In this document: positions 36,074-44,657 of the stretch, in pieces
Layout of the letters: the number at the start of each line of letters is the position of its first letter
Position numbering within the stretch: position 1 is the stretch's first letter
NCBI RefSeq assembly: GCF_022700675.1
Contig: NZ_CP062182.1
Coordinates: 2,480,001 to 2,544,000 of the forward strand
Reading direction: 5' to 3'
DNA from: Acinetobacter sp. ASP199
GTDB taxonomy: Bacteria; Pseudomonadota; Gammaproteobacteria; Pseudomonadales; Moraxellaceae
DNA length: 64,000 nucleotides
Translations under genes and position numbers: made by a program
Notes under the pieces: model-generated
What the model saw: only the letters and a program-made list of their open reading frames with translations
Told to the model about the DNA's origin: nothing
Databases searched by the model: none

Positions 36074-36619
36074 TTACTGATGCAGAGCTTGTTGCCGTTT
36101 ACGCAACAGATATTCCCCAAGCAGTAAAATACCCATGAGCATATAGGAAATAAAACCGTTATACAGCACCCAAATCTGCATGGATGCAGCATATACGGTA
36201 TATAGTGCGATCAATGCATTAATGATAAAAAAACCACACCAGACCTTGGTCACTTGCCGGGTCCACGCCACCCCTTCAGGGGGCAGGTCAGGTTCAGCCA
36301 AGCGGGCAAAACGCTCAATCATAGAGGGCGGCCGCAGCAAGGTAGTGGCAAAAATCACACATGAACCCACACTCATCAAGACCGGATAGAGCTTTAACCA
36401 CTGCTGATCTTGCAGGATCAGACTAAAACCACCACACAAAATTGCAAATCCGGTCAGGGGCCAAAGCAAAGTATTACCTTTGCTAAACAGACGCAGCATA
36501 CCGAGTACAATCAGCAGGACACTGATCCAAACCAAATGCCCTTGTGACAGTGCATAGCCCACTAAAAAGGGATAGAGTACCAAAGCAGTAATCACTATCC
36601 CTTTTAAAAGATGCTTCAT
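36074..36619 (-). CDS. COG4648-type membrane protein
   Basis: The 181-residue protein is very hydrophobic, with about five to six membrane helices (VITALVLYPFLVGYALSQG, FFIINALIALYTVYAASM, GFISYMLMGILLLGEYLL). Homologues are standard members of aryl polyene clusters, but their role is not known. ATGA overlap with the upstream acyl carrier protein points to coupling. Confidence 0.7.
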   Translation of the reverse strand: MKHLLKGIVITALVLYPFLVGYALSQGHLVWISVLLIVLGMLRLFSKGNTLLWPLTGFAILCGGFSLILQDQQWLKLYPVLMSVGSCVIFATTLLRPPSMIERFARLAEPDLPPEGVAWTRQVTKVWCGFFIINALIALYTVYAASMQIWVLYNGFISYMLMGILLLGEYLLRKRQQALHQ

Positions 36620-36867
36620 GCAGCCGACATGTTCTGAATGACAGTGACCACATCCTGAACCGTACGGACATTTTTAAAGTCTTCCGGATTGACCTGTTTA
36701 CCGGTCAGCTCTTTAATTTTGATGACCAGATCAATGGCATCAATGCTGTCGACATCCAGGTCTGTTGCCAGATTAGAGTCTAACTGCACCTCTTCAGGCG
36801 AGATTTCAAAAAGCTCATCCATCCACTCACGCAATTTTTCCAGGACTTGTTCTTGAGTAAGCATCAC
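36616..36867 (-). CDS. Acyl carrier protein 2
   Basis: The 83-residue carrier protein has the phosphopantetheine site LDVDSIDAIDLV (Ser about 43) in a four-helix frame. It is one of two tandem carrier proteins, corresponding to the ApeE/ApeF pair of known clusters. It is expected to hold the growing chain, but which carrier takes starter or extender cannot be told. Confidence 0.88.
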   Translation of the reverse strand: MMLTQEQVLEKLREWMDELFEISPEEVQLDSNLATDLDVDSIDAIDLVIKIKELTGKQVNPEDFKNVRTVQDVVTVIQNMSAA

Positions 36868-36873
36868 AACCTC

Positions 36874-37134
36874 TTATGCTGTCTGTTGGGCTTCAACCAA
36901 AGCCACCAGACTTTGAATTGATTGAAAATGTTGTTTGGTTTCTGCTGATTCAGCATTCAGGTGAATGTTGTAGCGTTTTTTTAAAGCCAAACCTAGTTCC
37001 AGGGCATCAATAGAATCCAGACCTAAACCGTCTCCAAACAAAGGCGCTTCAGTTTCAATATCATCTACCGTGATGTCTTCAAGTGCGAGAACATCAATAA
37101 TCATTTGCTTTAATTCATCAGCAAGATTGCTCAT
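36874..37134 (-). CDS. Acyl carrier protein 1
   Basis: The 86-residue carrier protein has the phosphopantetheine site GLDSIDALELGLALKKRY. It overlaps the acyltransferase stop by four bases and is followed at 6 bp by the second carrier protein. The two carrier proteins differ outside the DSIDA core, consistent with separate tasks. Confidence 0.88.
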   Translation of the reverse strand: MSNLADELKQMIIDVLALEDITVDDIETEAPLFGDGLGLDSIDALELGLALKKRYNIHLNAESAETKQHFQSIQSLVALVEAQQTA

Positions 37135-37931
37135 TTTTTCGATAACTCTTGGTTAAAAAACTGCTGTAATTTTTGACTTAGATGACGGACATTTTTCTGG
37201 TTCACAGAAACATCATCAATAAGCTCATCAATACTGAAGGCATCCAACACACGCACCTTGATATGGAAAGGTTCTGATGGAATGTGATACCACTTTTCAT
37301 TTTTGGTTAAAGTTGATGGTGTACAGGTGATGATCACCGGACGGATCGGCACACGTGCACGGAGCGCAATATTAGCAGCTCCACGCTGAAAGTCATTTAA
37401 TAATTGACCTTTGGCAGTCCGTGTCCCTTCAGGAAAAATCAATAATGAGGCAGCATGGTCTTGTTGCAGGCGAAGGACACAGTCCTGAATAAACTGCTCA
37501 GAACCGGCATTCAGGATATAACCGGCATTCTGCACCGGCCCCTTGGTAAACGGATTCGCCCAGAGTGCCTGCTTGACCACACAATTGGCACGCTGCATCA
37601 GCCCAATCAAGACCACCACATCAATCAGGGTCGGATGGTTGACAATCACCAATTCTTGGCGGCTACTTTCCAGCTGCTCCAGACCTTCAACTTCATAGGT
37701 CATGATGCCAAGCTTAACCATCATTTCGGTAAAGCCCTTAAAACTATGCTTGATCAGTTGCTGGGTTTTCTGTTGACGCAGCTCTGGATCCTGTTCGGTC
37801 AATTTAATCAGGGGAGCAAGCAAACTACCGATGGCAATACCACCTACACCAAAGCTGGCAAAACTAAAGCCTGTCGCCCCGACACGCCAGACATAGTTAG
37901 CTTTCTGTTTAATATTTTTAAAACTTAACAT
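37131..37931 (-). CDS. Lysophospholipid acyltransferase (PlsC type)
   Basis: The membrane-associated acyltransferase has VNHPTLIDVVVL (HxxxxD) and FPEGTRTAKG motifs. The ATG at 37931 overlaps the previous stop. A GTG at 37940 is an alternative start. An N-terminal hydrophobic region (SFASFGVGGIAIGSLLAPLI) follows. In aryl polyene clusters such enzymes are thought to join the polyene to a lipid anchor. Confidence 0.8.
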   Translation of the reverse strand: MLSFKNIKQKANYVWRVGATGFSFASFGVGGIAIGSLLAPLIKLTEQDPELRQQKTQQLIKHSFKGFTEMMVKLGIMTYEVEGLEQLESSRQELVIVNHPTLIDVVVLIGLMQRANCVVKQALWANPFTKGPVQNAGYILNAGSEQFIQDCVLRLQQDHAASLLIFPEGTRTAKGQLLNDFQRGAANIALRARVPIRPVIITCTPSTLTKNEKWYHIPSEPFHIKVRVLDAFSIDELIDDVSVNQKNVRHLSQKLQQFFNQELSKK

Positions 37932-38548
37932 TTGCGCCACACCGCCTGGGTCTGCTCAGCGCCATGCCAGAACTTCTGGAATGCCTGAGCTTCCTGGAAA
38001 GCCATAGATACTGCAGGCGCTGCTGAAAGATCCAGTGCCAGATTTGGCTGATCCAAGCAGACTACAGCTGCCATAGAAAATGCCTCAAACGGCTGAAAAT
38101 CCTGATAGATCGGTGGCAAGGATTCATCATAGTAAACGATGAGTACAGCGGCATCTGCATTCGCTGAGGTCTTTAACCAGACATAGGCTTCGACCAGTGC
38201 ATCATTCCAGGAACCTGCCAGACTGGTCGCAGGAGTAGCATCCTGACAAAGAATCGAATATAGGCCAGAAATGGCATTATGCACGGAAGTAGAAAACTGG
38301 GTCGGTGAAGGTATCTGGTCTTGTAGCACATCCTTAAGAATACTCAAAGTTTTATGTTCATCACCATACTGGGATACCCAGACAATATAGTCGACACTTT
38401 GCCCTTCGAGTGCCTGAATAGCGCTATTCAGTGCGATTTTAGCAATCGAAGATAATCGACGGCGCTGCATGGCAGGAATTTTTTCTAAGGCAGGATATGT
38501 CGTATTTGCCTGATTCTGTGTCAGGTCAGACATGTGCAGTCTGATCAT
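37925..38548 (-). CDS. Ketosynthase-like chain-length factor, first gene of the operon
   Basis: The 207-residue protein resembles the N-terminal half of a beta-ketoacyl synthase (Ketoacyl-synt_2 type) with SVHNAISGLYSILCQDATPATSLAG in place of the catalytic cysteine region. It lacks a full Cys-His-His triad, so it cannot condense by itself and probably modulates the partner ketosynthase. The start at 38548 has AGGGG six bases upstream. As the first gene it defines the operon's 5' end. Confidence 0.7.
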   Translation of the reverse strand: MIRLHMSDLTQNQANTTYPALEKIPAMQRRRLSSIAKIALNSAIQALEGQSVDYIVWVSQYGDEHKTLSILKDVLQDQIPSPTQFSTSVHNAISGLYSILCQDATPATSLAGSWNDALVEAYVWLKTSANADAAVLIVYYDESLPPIYQDFQPFEAFSMAAVVCLDQPNLALDLSAAPAVSMAFQEAQAFQKFWHGAEQTQAVWRKC

Positions 38549-38613
38549 ATGTACCCCTACCCTCACCTTATGAAAATTATTGCAACAAAACTTTCAATTT
38601 TAAAATCATGCAA

Positions 38614-38643
38614 ATTATACCATTGGTTATTATTTTCCAACAA
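38614..38643 (-). promoter_or_regulatory. Candidate promoter of the aryl polyene operon
   Basis: On the minus strand, TTGTTG (38638-38643) is separated by 18 bp from TATAAT (38614-38619), about 65 bp upstream of the first start codon. The match to sigma-70 is good for the -10 and fair for the -35 box. The surrounding DNA is A+T rich. Confidence 0.45.
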
Positions 38644-38730
38644 AAAATATATTGTATATTATCAAATATCTATAACTCGGATTTTTTACTGCATTGAATT
38701 ACATCCCTTATAATAGATAAGCTAAATAGC

Positions 38731-38760
38731 AAAAAGCCCACCAATAAATGGCAGGCTTTT
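38731..38760 (-). terminator. Terminator after relA, duplicate of the one at 21415
   Basis: The 30-bp hairpin (AAAAGCC/GGCTTTT with CCA/TGG inner pairs) lies 23 bp after the relA stop codon. It is base-for-base identical to 21415-21444, 17.3 kb away in the same orientation. Confidence 0.8.
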
Positions 38761-38782
38761 CTAGACAAATTAATCAGTAGAT

Positions 38783-41092
38783 TTAATTACCTTGTACCAA
38801 ACGACGGGCACTGATAATCCCTGGCTGCTGTTCTAATCGAGCCAGCAGTTTGGACAGCTGGGCCAGACCTTTGACTTCGATCAACAGTTTCATGTTGGCA
38901 ATACCATCTGCTTCTGAAATAGTATTTACCTGACGGATATTGATCTGATCAGAGAAGATCACTTGCGTCAGATCTTTGAGCAGACCGCGGCGGTCATAAG
39001 CTTCTACTACAATCTGGACACTCTGACCACGGGTTGGCTGCATTTCCCAATCAGCTTCTACCGCACGTTCTGGTTCCTGCGAAATCATACGCACATAATC
39101 CGGACAAGCAACCTTATGGATGCTTACTCCACGATTGAGCGTGATATAGCCCCCAATCGACTCGCCATGTACAGGCTGACAGCATTGCGCCACATGTAGT
39201 TCAACATTGTCTAAGCCATCAATCAGAATACCATGAGCAGACAAAGTATGACTGGCACGTGGATTCAGCGCCGGCTTCAGTACCAGTTCAGGTTCATCCT
39301 GATCCAGGTGCATATGGCGATTCACCTGATTGATCAGCGCATGCAGGCTGATATCGCCATTTACGATCCCAATCAGAATGTCTTCGCCACTCTTCACATT
39401 AAAGTGATTGCAATAGTCACCCAAATCGATCGATTTCGGGTGAATCGCCAGACGTGAAAGCTCTTTATTCAGGATCTCACGGCCAACTTCCAGATTCTTG
39501 CTGCGATCCTGCTGACGGAACCAGTGACGTAACTTGTCACGTGCACGTGCAGTCTTGATATAACCAAGCGAGTTCACCAGCCAGTCACGGTTTGGCTCAC
39601 GGTCTTTTTTGGTCAGAATCTCGACCTGTTCCCCGGTTTTCAGAGTATAAGTCAGCGGCACATAGCGCTGGTTCACTCGTGCGGCATAGCACTTGTTACC
39701 CACTTCGGTATGGACATGATAGGCAAAATCCAAGACTGTTGAGCCACGCGGCAATTCTTTAATATCTCCATCGCGGCTAAACACATAGATTTTCTCAAAG
39801 CCTTCAAAGTCTTGAATCTGTTCAAAATTCTCAACTTCTGCCTCAGAATCTTTATGTGCACTGGCATCATTACGTTCCTGGTAATGCTCTAATACGGCAC
39901 GTAAAGAATGTAGACGATGGTTAAAGGAATGGTCTGTGGTTTTTGCCCCTTCCTTATAGTTAAAGTGTGAACATACACCTAACTCTGCCTCTTCGTGCAT
40001 GTGATAGGTACGAATCTGCACTTCAAGCGATTTGTTTTCTGCAATCACGGCAGTATGCAGTGAGCGATAACCATTGGCTTTCGGATTAGTAATATAGTCA
40101 TCAAACTGGTGCGGAATATGACGCCAGATCTGATGTACGATGCCTAACGTGTGGTAACACTCAGGTACTGAATTTACCAAGACACGTACAGCACGGATAT
40201 CATAGAGCTGATCAAAGCTCAGATCCTTGCTCTTCATTTTTCGATAGATCGAATAAATGTGTTTGACCCGACCGGTAATTTCAGCCTCAATGCCATGCTC
40301 AGCCAGTTCACTACGCAACTTGTCGATCACAAACTGAATATAATGTTCACGCTCCAAGCGCTTTTCATTCAGTAAAGAAGCAATTTCTTTATAACGTTCT
40401 GGTGCCAGATAACGGAAGGCCAGATCTTCCAGCTCCCATTTCAACTGGGCAATACCAAGACGATGGGCAAGTGGCGAATAGATGGTCAGAATTTCGCGTG
40501 CAACACGTTCCTGACGGTCTCGAGGTGATTTCGCCAGTTCACGCAATGCATAGGTACGCTCGGCCAACTTGATCAGTACCACACGGACATCTTCAGTGAC
40601 TGAGATCAGCATCTTGTAAATGCCGGTCAAATGCTCGCGCTGGTTATTATTGAAATGGTCTTCCAGACGTTTGTTATTTTCAATCAGCTCGGACAGCTTA
40701 CCCATCGACAGGGTGCCTTGTACCAAGCCATGCACATTCTCACCGAATTTTTCCAGTACGTCTGCAAGCGGCGTGACACCTTCACGCACCGAACGATACA
40801 GCATGGCTGCAGACAGGGTATCTTCATCGACATGCAAATGGGCAAGGATATCCGCCATCTCAATACCGGTATAGAAAGTATTGGAGCGATGCTGAACCGT
40901 GGTTTCTAACTCATTTTCTAAAGTGAGATGGGCGACTTCTTCGAGCTGTTTTAATGGGGCCCCATCTAATATGCCGCGTACACGATCTAACCATTCGGTC
41001 ATATCCTGCAGGGCTTGATCGGCATGTTCTACAGTCGCCTCCTGTGACAACTCATTCAGTCGCCCAGGCAGCTGTTCACGTACTGTGACCAT
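38783..41092 (-). CDS. relA: GTP pyrophosphokinase RelA
   Basis: The 769-residue long RSH protein makes (p)ppGpp on ribosomes during starvation. The N-terminal HD region has lost the HD pair (ADILAHLHVDEDTLSAAMLYRSV, no HDxxED), marking RelA rather than bifunctional SpoT. The synthetase domain (about 230-360) has GRVKHIYSIYRKMK and LYDIRAVRVLV. TGS (about 405-465, YVFSRDGDIKELPRGSTVLDFAY), a helical region, CCQPVHGESIGGY and a C-terminal ACT domain (QIVVEAYDRRGLLKDLTQVI) follow. Confidence 0.92.
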   Translation of the reverse strand: MVTVREQLPGRLNELSQEATVEHADQALQDMTEWLDRVRGILDGAPLKQLEEVAHLTLENELETTVQHRSNTFYTGIEMADILAHLHVDEDTLSAAMLYRSVREGVTPLADVLEKFGENVHGLVQGTLSMGKLSELIENNKRLEDHFNNNQREHLTGIYKMLISVTEDVRVVLIKLAERTYALRELAKSPRDRQERVAREILTIYSPLAHRLGIAQLKWELEDLAFRYLAPERYKEIASLLNEKRLEREHYIQFVIDKLRSELAEHGIEAEITGRVKHIYSIYRKMKSKDLSFDQLYDIRAVRVLVNSVPECYHTLGIVHQIWRHIPHQFDDYITNPKANGYRSLHTAVIAENKSLEVQIRTYHMHEEAELGVCSHFNYKEGAKTTDHSFNHRLHSLRAVLEHYQERNDASAHKDSEAEVENFEQIQDFEGFEKIYVFSRDGDIKELPRGSTVLDFAYHVHTEVGNKCYAARVNQRYVPLTYTLKTGEQVEILTKKDREPNRDWLVNSLGYIKTARARDKLRHWFRQQDRSKNLEVGREILNKELSRLAIHPKSIDLGDYCNHFNVKSGEDILIGIVNGDISLHALINQVNRHMHLDQDEPELVLKPALNPRASHTLSAHGILIDGLDNVELHVAQCCQPVHGESIGGYITLNRGVSIHKVACPDYVRMISQEPERAVEADWEMQPTRGQSVQIVVEAYDRRGLLKDLTQVIFSDQINIRQVNTISEADGIANMKLLIEVKGLAQLSKLLARLEQQPGIISARRLVQGN

Positions 41093-41136
41093 ACCATTCT
41101 CCTACTTTTATATACATCATCTCTTTAATCGTTTAT

Positions 41137-42513
41137 TTAATTTTCTTTTTCGAACAAGGCAATCGACTCAACATGGCCCGTATGTGTGAACATATCCATC
41201 ACACCTGCCCTGCTCAGACGATACCCTTGTTGTACCAGCAATCCGGCATCTCTGGCTAGAGTTGCAGGGTTACATGATACATAAACGATTCTTTTTGCAC
41301 CAAACTTAGGAATATATTGCATCACTTCTTCTGCGCCGGAACGAGGCGGATCAATCAGCAATGCATCAAAACCCTGATTTGCCCAAGAATGATGCGAAAA
41401 ATCCTGGGTTAAATCCTGCGAATGGAATGAAAGTTGTGCAATACCATTTATTCTGGCATTTTCCGCACCACGTCGCACCATTTCTTCACTACCCTCAACC
41501 CCTACGACACTTCCACTCGCACCAACACAGCGCGCCAATGGCAAGGAAAAGTTTCCTAATCCGCAAAACAGATCCAGAACACGCTCTCCTGGTTGTAGTT
41601 GTAGCAAATCACATGCCAGACGTATCATCTGCGGGTTTACTGTGGAATTGACCTGGGTAAAATCTAGCGGATCAAAGCCAAACTCAACATCAAAGTCATC
41701 CAGACGGTAATGCAGCCGCGCAGGCAATTGCGGTTGATCAATACGCGTCAGTTGGTTTTGAGCTGCTGGCTGAATATAAAGCTGCCACCCCTTCTGTAAC
41801 GCAAATTCGCGTAATTGGTTGACATCCTGTTCAGGTAATTGTGCAGTTTCACGAACTACTAATGCGATTTCCTGATCACCCATGGCCAATTCTATATGAC
41901 CAACGTCAGCCTTACCATTGAGACCTTGCAGCAATTGTTTAAGACGTGTAACCGAGCCAAACTCCTGATCCAGAATCATGCAGCGATCAATCGAAGTCAG
42001 CTTGTTACTTTGGCTTTCACGGAATCCCACCACCAGCTTGTCTTTACCAGGTAAATAGCGTACGCCAATACGGGCTTTACGACGGTAATCTTCGCGCTGT
42101 GAACGCAATGGCGCTAGCCATTCATCCGGCTGAATCCCGGCAAAATGTTGCAGATGCGATTTCAGCACATTCTGTTTAAGTTCAATCTGTGCATCCGGAG
42201 CGATATGCTGCATATTGCAGCCACCACAAATCCCAAAATGTGGACAAGGGGGCTGTATGCGAATTTCGGATGCTTCACTCAACAATTCAAGCGAGTCAGC
42301 TTCTTCCAGCTTTTTCACTTCACGGGTGATTCGGGCACGCACTGTTTCACCGGGCAGTGCATAACGAATAAAAACTTTTTTACCGTGCTTGTCCGCTGGA
42401 TGGTCCGGATGTGAACCATAGTGAGCAATGCCACGCCCCTCGTGCGATAGTGACTCAACCTGGAAGATGTATTCGGGTTGCTGCTTGGGCCGTGGTTGAG
42501 CTCGATGTTTCAT
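41137..42513 (-). CDS. rlmD: 23S rRNA (uracil(1939)-C5)-methyltransferase
   Basis: The 458-residue enzyme methylates U1939 of 23S rRNA. It has an N-terminal TRAM-like segment, an iron-sulfur cluster motif [14 protein letters not shown], the SAM site [16 protein letters not shown] and the catalytic cysteine in [12 protein letters not shown]. It is followed 6 bp upstream in gene order by the exonuclease gene, so the two are likely cotranscribed with cysM. Confidence 0.95.
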   Translation of the reverse strand: MKHRAQPRPKQQPEYIFQVESLSHEGRGIAHYGSHPDHPADKHGKKVFIRYALPGETVRARITREVKKLEEADSLELLSEASEIRIQPPCPHFGICGGCNMQHIAPDAQIELKQNVLKSHLQHFAGIQPDEWLAPLRSQREDYRRKARIGVRYLPGKDKLVVGFRESQSNKLTSIDRCMILDQEFGSVTRLKQLLQGLNGKADVGHIELAMGDQEIALVVRETAQLPEQDVNQLREFALQKGWQLYIQPAAQNQLTRIDQPQLPARLHYRLDDFDVEFGFDPLDFTQVNSTVNPQMIRLACDLLQLQPGERVLDLFCGLGNFSLPLARCVGASGSVVGVEGSEEMVRRGAENARINGIAQLSFHSQDLTQDFSHHSWANQGFDALLIDPPRSGAEEVMQYIPKFGAKRIVYVSCNPATLARDAGLLVQQGYRLSRAGVMDMFTHTGHVESIALFEKEN

Positions 42514-42519
42514 GAAAAC

Positions 42520-43338
42520 CTAATGTGTGAAGATGGGAAAATCAAATTGAGTAAATTCAGTCCGTCGCGACGTTTCACGCCAGACCGATAAAAAGTCCGC
42601 ATGCTGCGGTTGCGTTTGCAAATACTGGATCGTACTTTGTACCAGATGTTGATAATCAGGCAGCAATAACTGTCCCTTTAGCAACTGCCAGCGAATATAG
42701 ACCAGCCAGGTGTTCAGGACATCACCTTCACAATAGCTGGTGAGCTTGTCCCATTCCTGATTGCGCACATATTCAGGCACATGGTAGCCACCATCGCCAC
42801 GCTTGCCTGGATAACCGAGCAAGTGCGCCACGTCATCCAATTTCTGGAAATGACGGGCATGAAACATGGCCATCACATCCATCAAATCGACATGACGCTG
42901 ATGGTAACGGTTCTGATAGTTATTATAGCGCTTTTGCGTATCAATTTCGCCCTGATCAAACAGACTTGGCGCAGACAAGCCATGGTACATGGCCCGGTAA
43001 AGAATCACGGGCAGATCAAATTGTGAACCATTCCAACTCACTAGGGTTGGATGACGCTTATCAAAAATCGATAAAAATTTTCGTAAAATTTCAGCTTCTG
43101 AATTCTGTTCCCTACTAAAGGAAAACAGTTTCATACCCTGCTCATCAATCCACAGTCCGGAGATACAGACAATTTCATGTAATGGCAGACGCTGAAAATC
43201 AGAACCGGATTCCTGACGACGCAGTTTGGTCAGGGCTTGATCCAGGCTTTGTTCCGGCAGGTCCAGGCCAAACAGATGTGCGCCTGACTTAAGATCGGTC
43301 TGGGTTTCAATATCAAACGTTAAAACAGGCAAGCGCAT
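42520..43338 (-). CDS. DEDDy 3'-5' exonuclease, PolB-exonuclease-like
   Basis: The 272-residue nuclease has the three exonuclease motifs in order: TFDIETQTD (Exo I, D-x-E), SWNGSQFDLPVI (Exo II) and SYCEGDVLNTWLVYIRW (Exo III, DEDDy type). It is related to the exonuclease domain of family B polymerases, but with no polymerase domain. Length is typical for the stand-alone group. Physiological role is unknown. It sits between cysM and rlmD with short gaps. Confidence 0.82.
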   Translation of the reverse strand: MRLPVLTFDIETQTDLKSGAHLFGLDLPEQSLDQALTKLRRQESGSDFQRLPLHEIVCISGLWIDEQGMKLFSFSREQNSEAEILRKFLSIFDKRHPTLVSWNGSQFDLPVILYRAMYHGLSAPSLFDQGEIDTQKRYNNYQNRYHQRHVDLMDVMAMFHARHFQKLDDVAHLLGYPGKRGDGGYHVPEYVRNQEWDKLTSYCEGDVLNTWLVYIRWQLLKGQLLLPDYQHLVQSTIQYLQTQPQHADFLSVWRETSRRTEFTQFDFPIFTH

Positions 43339-43356
43339 AAATTGATTACTCAGGAA

Positions 43357-44286
43357 TTATTCAGGATCTTGTACAGAGAATAAACCTGTAGACAGATAAC
43401 GGTCACCACGGTCACAAATAATGCACACGATTACGGCACCTGGATTTTCTTCTGCCAGCTTGATCGATGCCCAGACTGCACCTCCGGAAGAAGTTCCAGC
43501 ACTGATCCCTTCTTTTTGTGCCAGCTTGCGCATGGTTTTTTCAGCTTCAATTTGTGGAATATCGATAATACGATCCACACGGCTACGATCAAAAATGGTT
43601 GGCAGATACTCTTCTGGCCAGCGGCGGATCCCCGCAATACTTGAACCGTCAGAAGGTTGTAAACCAACAATCTGAATATCAGGATTTATCTCTTTCAGGT
43701 ATTTAGATACCCCCATAATAGTACCGGTAGTTCCCATCGAGCTGACAAAGTGAGTGATCTTGCCTCCCGTTTGCTGCCAGATTTCCGGACCAGTGGTCAG
43801 GTAATGCGCTTCAACGTTGTCCGGATTACCAAACTGGTTCAGCACCAGGCCTTTGCCTTCATTTTGCATTTGCAGTGCCAGATCACGCGCACCTTCCATG
43901 CCCTGCTCTTTGGTCACTTCAATCAGTTCAGCCCCATAAGCACGCATGGCATCCTTACGTTCCTGGCTCATGTTATTCGGCATGATCAGCTTCATTTTGT
44001 AGCCGCGCATTGCCGCAACCATCGCCAATGCAATCCCTGTATTTCCACTCGTTGCCTCAATCAGGGTGTCACCCGGCTTGATCTGACCACGCTTTTCCGC
44101 CTGCATGATCATATTATAGGCCGGACGATCTTTCACCGAACCCGCAGGGTTATTGCCTTCGAGCTTTGCTAACACTGTCGCTTGAGTGTGATTTGCCAGA
44201 CGCTGTAGACGCACCAGTGGCGTTTTGCCAACGTAGTAGTCCAGTAAAAATTCGTCTGCTTGAAAATCAGGGGTGGTATTACTCAT
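43357..44286 (-). CDS. cysM: Cysteine synthase B
   Basis: The 309-residue PLP enzyme makes cysteine (or S-sulfocysteine) from O-acetylserine. It has NNPAGSVKDRPAYNMI with the Schiff-base lysine, ATSGNTGIALAMVAA and SSMGTTGTIMGVSKYL. EGISAGTSSGGA lies in the C-terminal domain. The ATG at 44286 has AGGTG upstream and is preferred over GTG at 44295. KLEGNNPAG and the short length favour CysM over CysK. Confidence 0.93.
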   Translation of the reverse strand: MSNTTPDFQADEFLLDYYVGKTPLVRLQRLANHTQATVLAKLEGNNPAGSVKDRPAYNMIMQAEKRGQIKPGDTLIEATSGNTGIALAMVAAMRGYKMKLIMPNNMSQERKDAMRAYGAELIEVTKEQGMEGARDLALQMQNEGKGLVLNQFGNPDNVEAHYLTTGPEIWQQTGGKITHFVSSMGTTGTIMGVSKYLKEINPDIQIVGLQPSDGSSIAGIRRWPEEYLPTIFDRSRVDRIIDIPQIEAEKTMRKLAQKEGISAGTSSGGAVWASIKLAEENPGAVIVCIICDRGDRYLSTGLFSVQDPE

Positions 44287-44295
44287 TATTTGCAC

Positions 44296-44657
44296 CTATG
44301 TCGAGGTGCGGCTATTGTATGAAAATTTGCATTTCCCTGCACCCATTTAACCAGTCTTTTTCAGAAAACCGATTAAAACTCATGCAGCATTGTCCAAAAA
44401 ATAAAAATCATCATGTCTGTCAGTAGTTTATTAATAAACTGTTCACCTTTATTCCAGTATTTCTCAGGTCAATCTCAAGTTTACAAACTCTCATTTCTTA
44501 GCATTTTATAGCCTATCTATTTGAATATTTTTAATATACAAATTTACCCTTAAAAAAAGTCCGTTTCATTTCATCTTGCGAAAAACTTTGATGAAATTTT
44601 AACTGAAGATTTAAAGCGTGCTAATATGCGGAGCATAAGGAAAACACTGCTTGAATC
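44296..44657. other. Divergent cysM/gacS promoter region
   Basis: This 362-bp A+T-rich stretch separates the divergent cysM and gacS genes and must hold both promoters. A TAATAT at 44621-44626 is the best -10 candidate for gacS. No clear operator, hairpin or small gene was seen. Confidence 0.4.
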
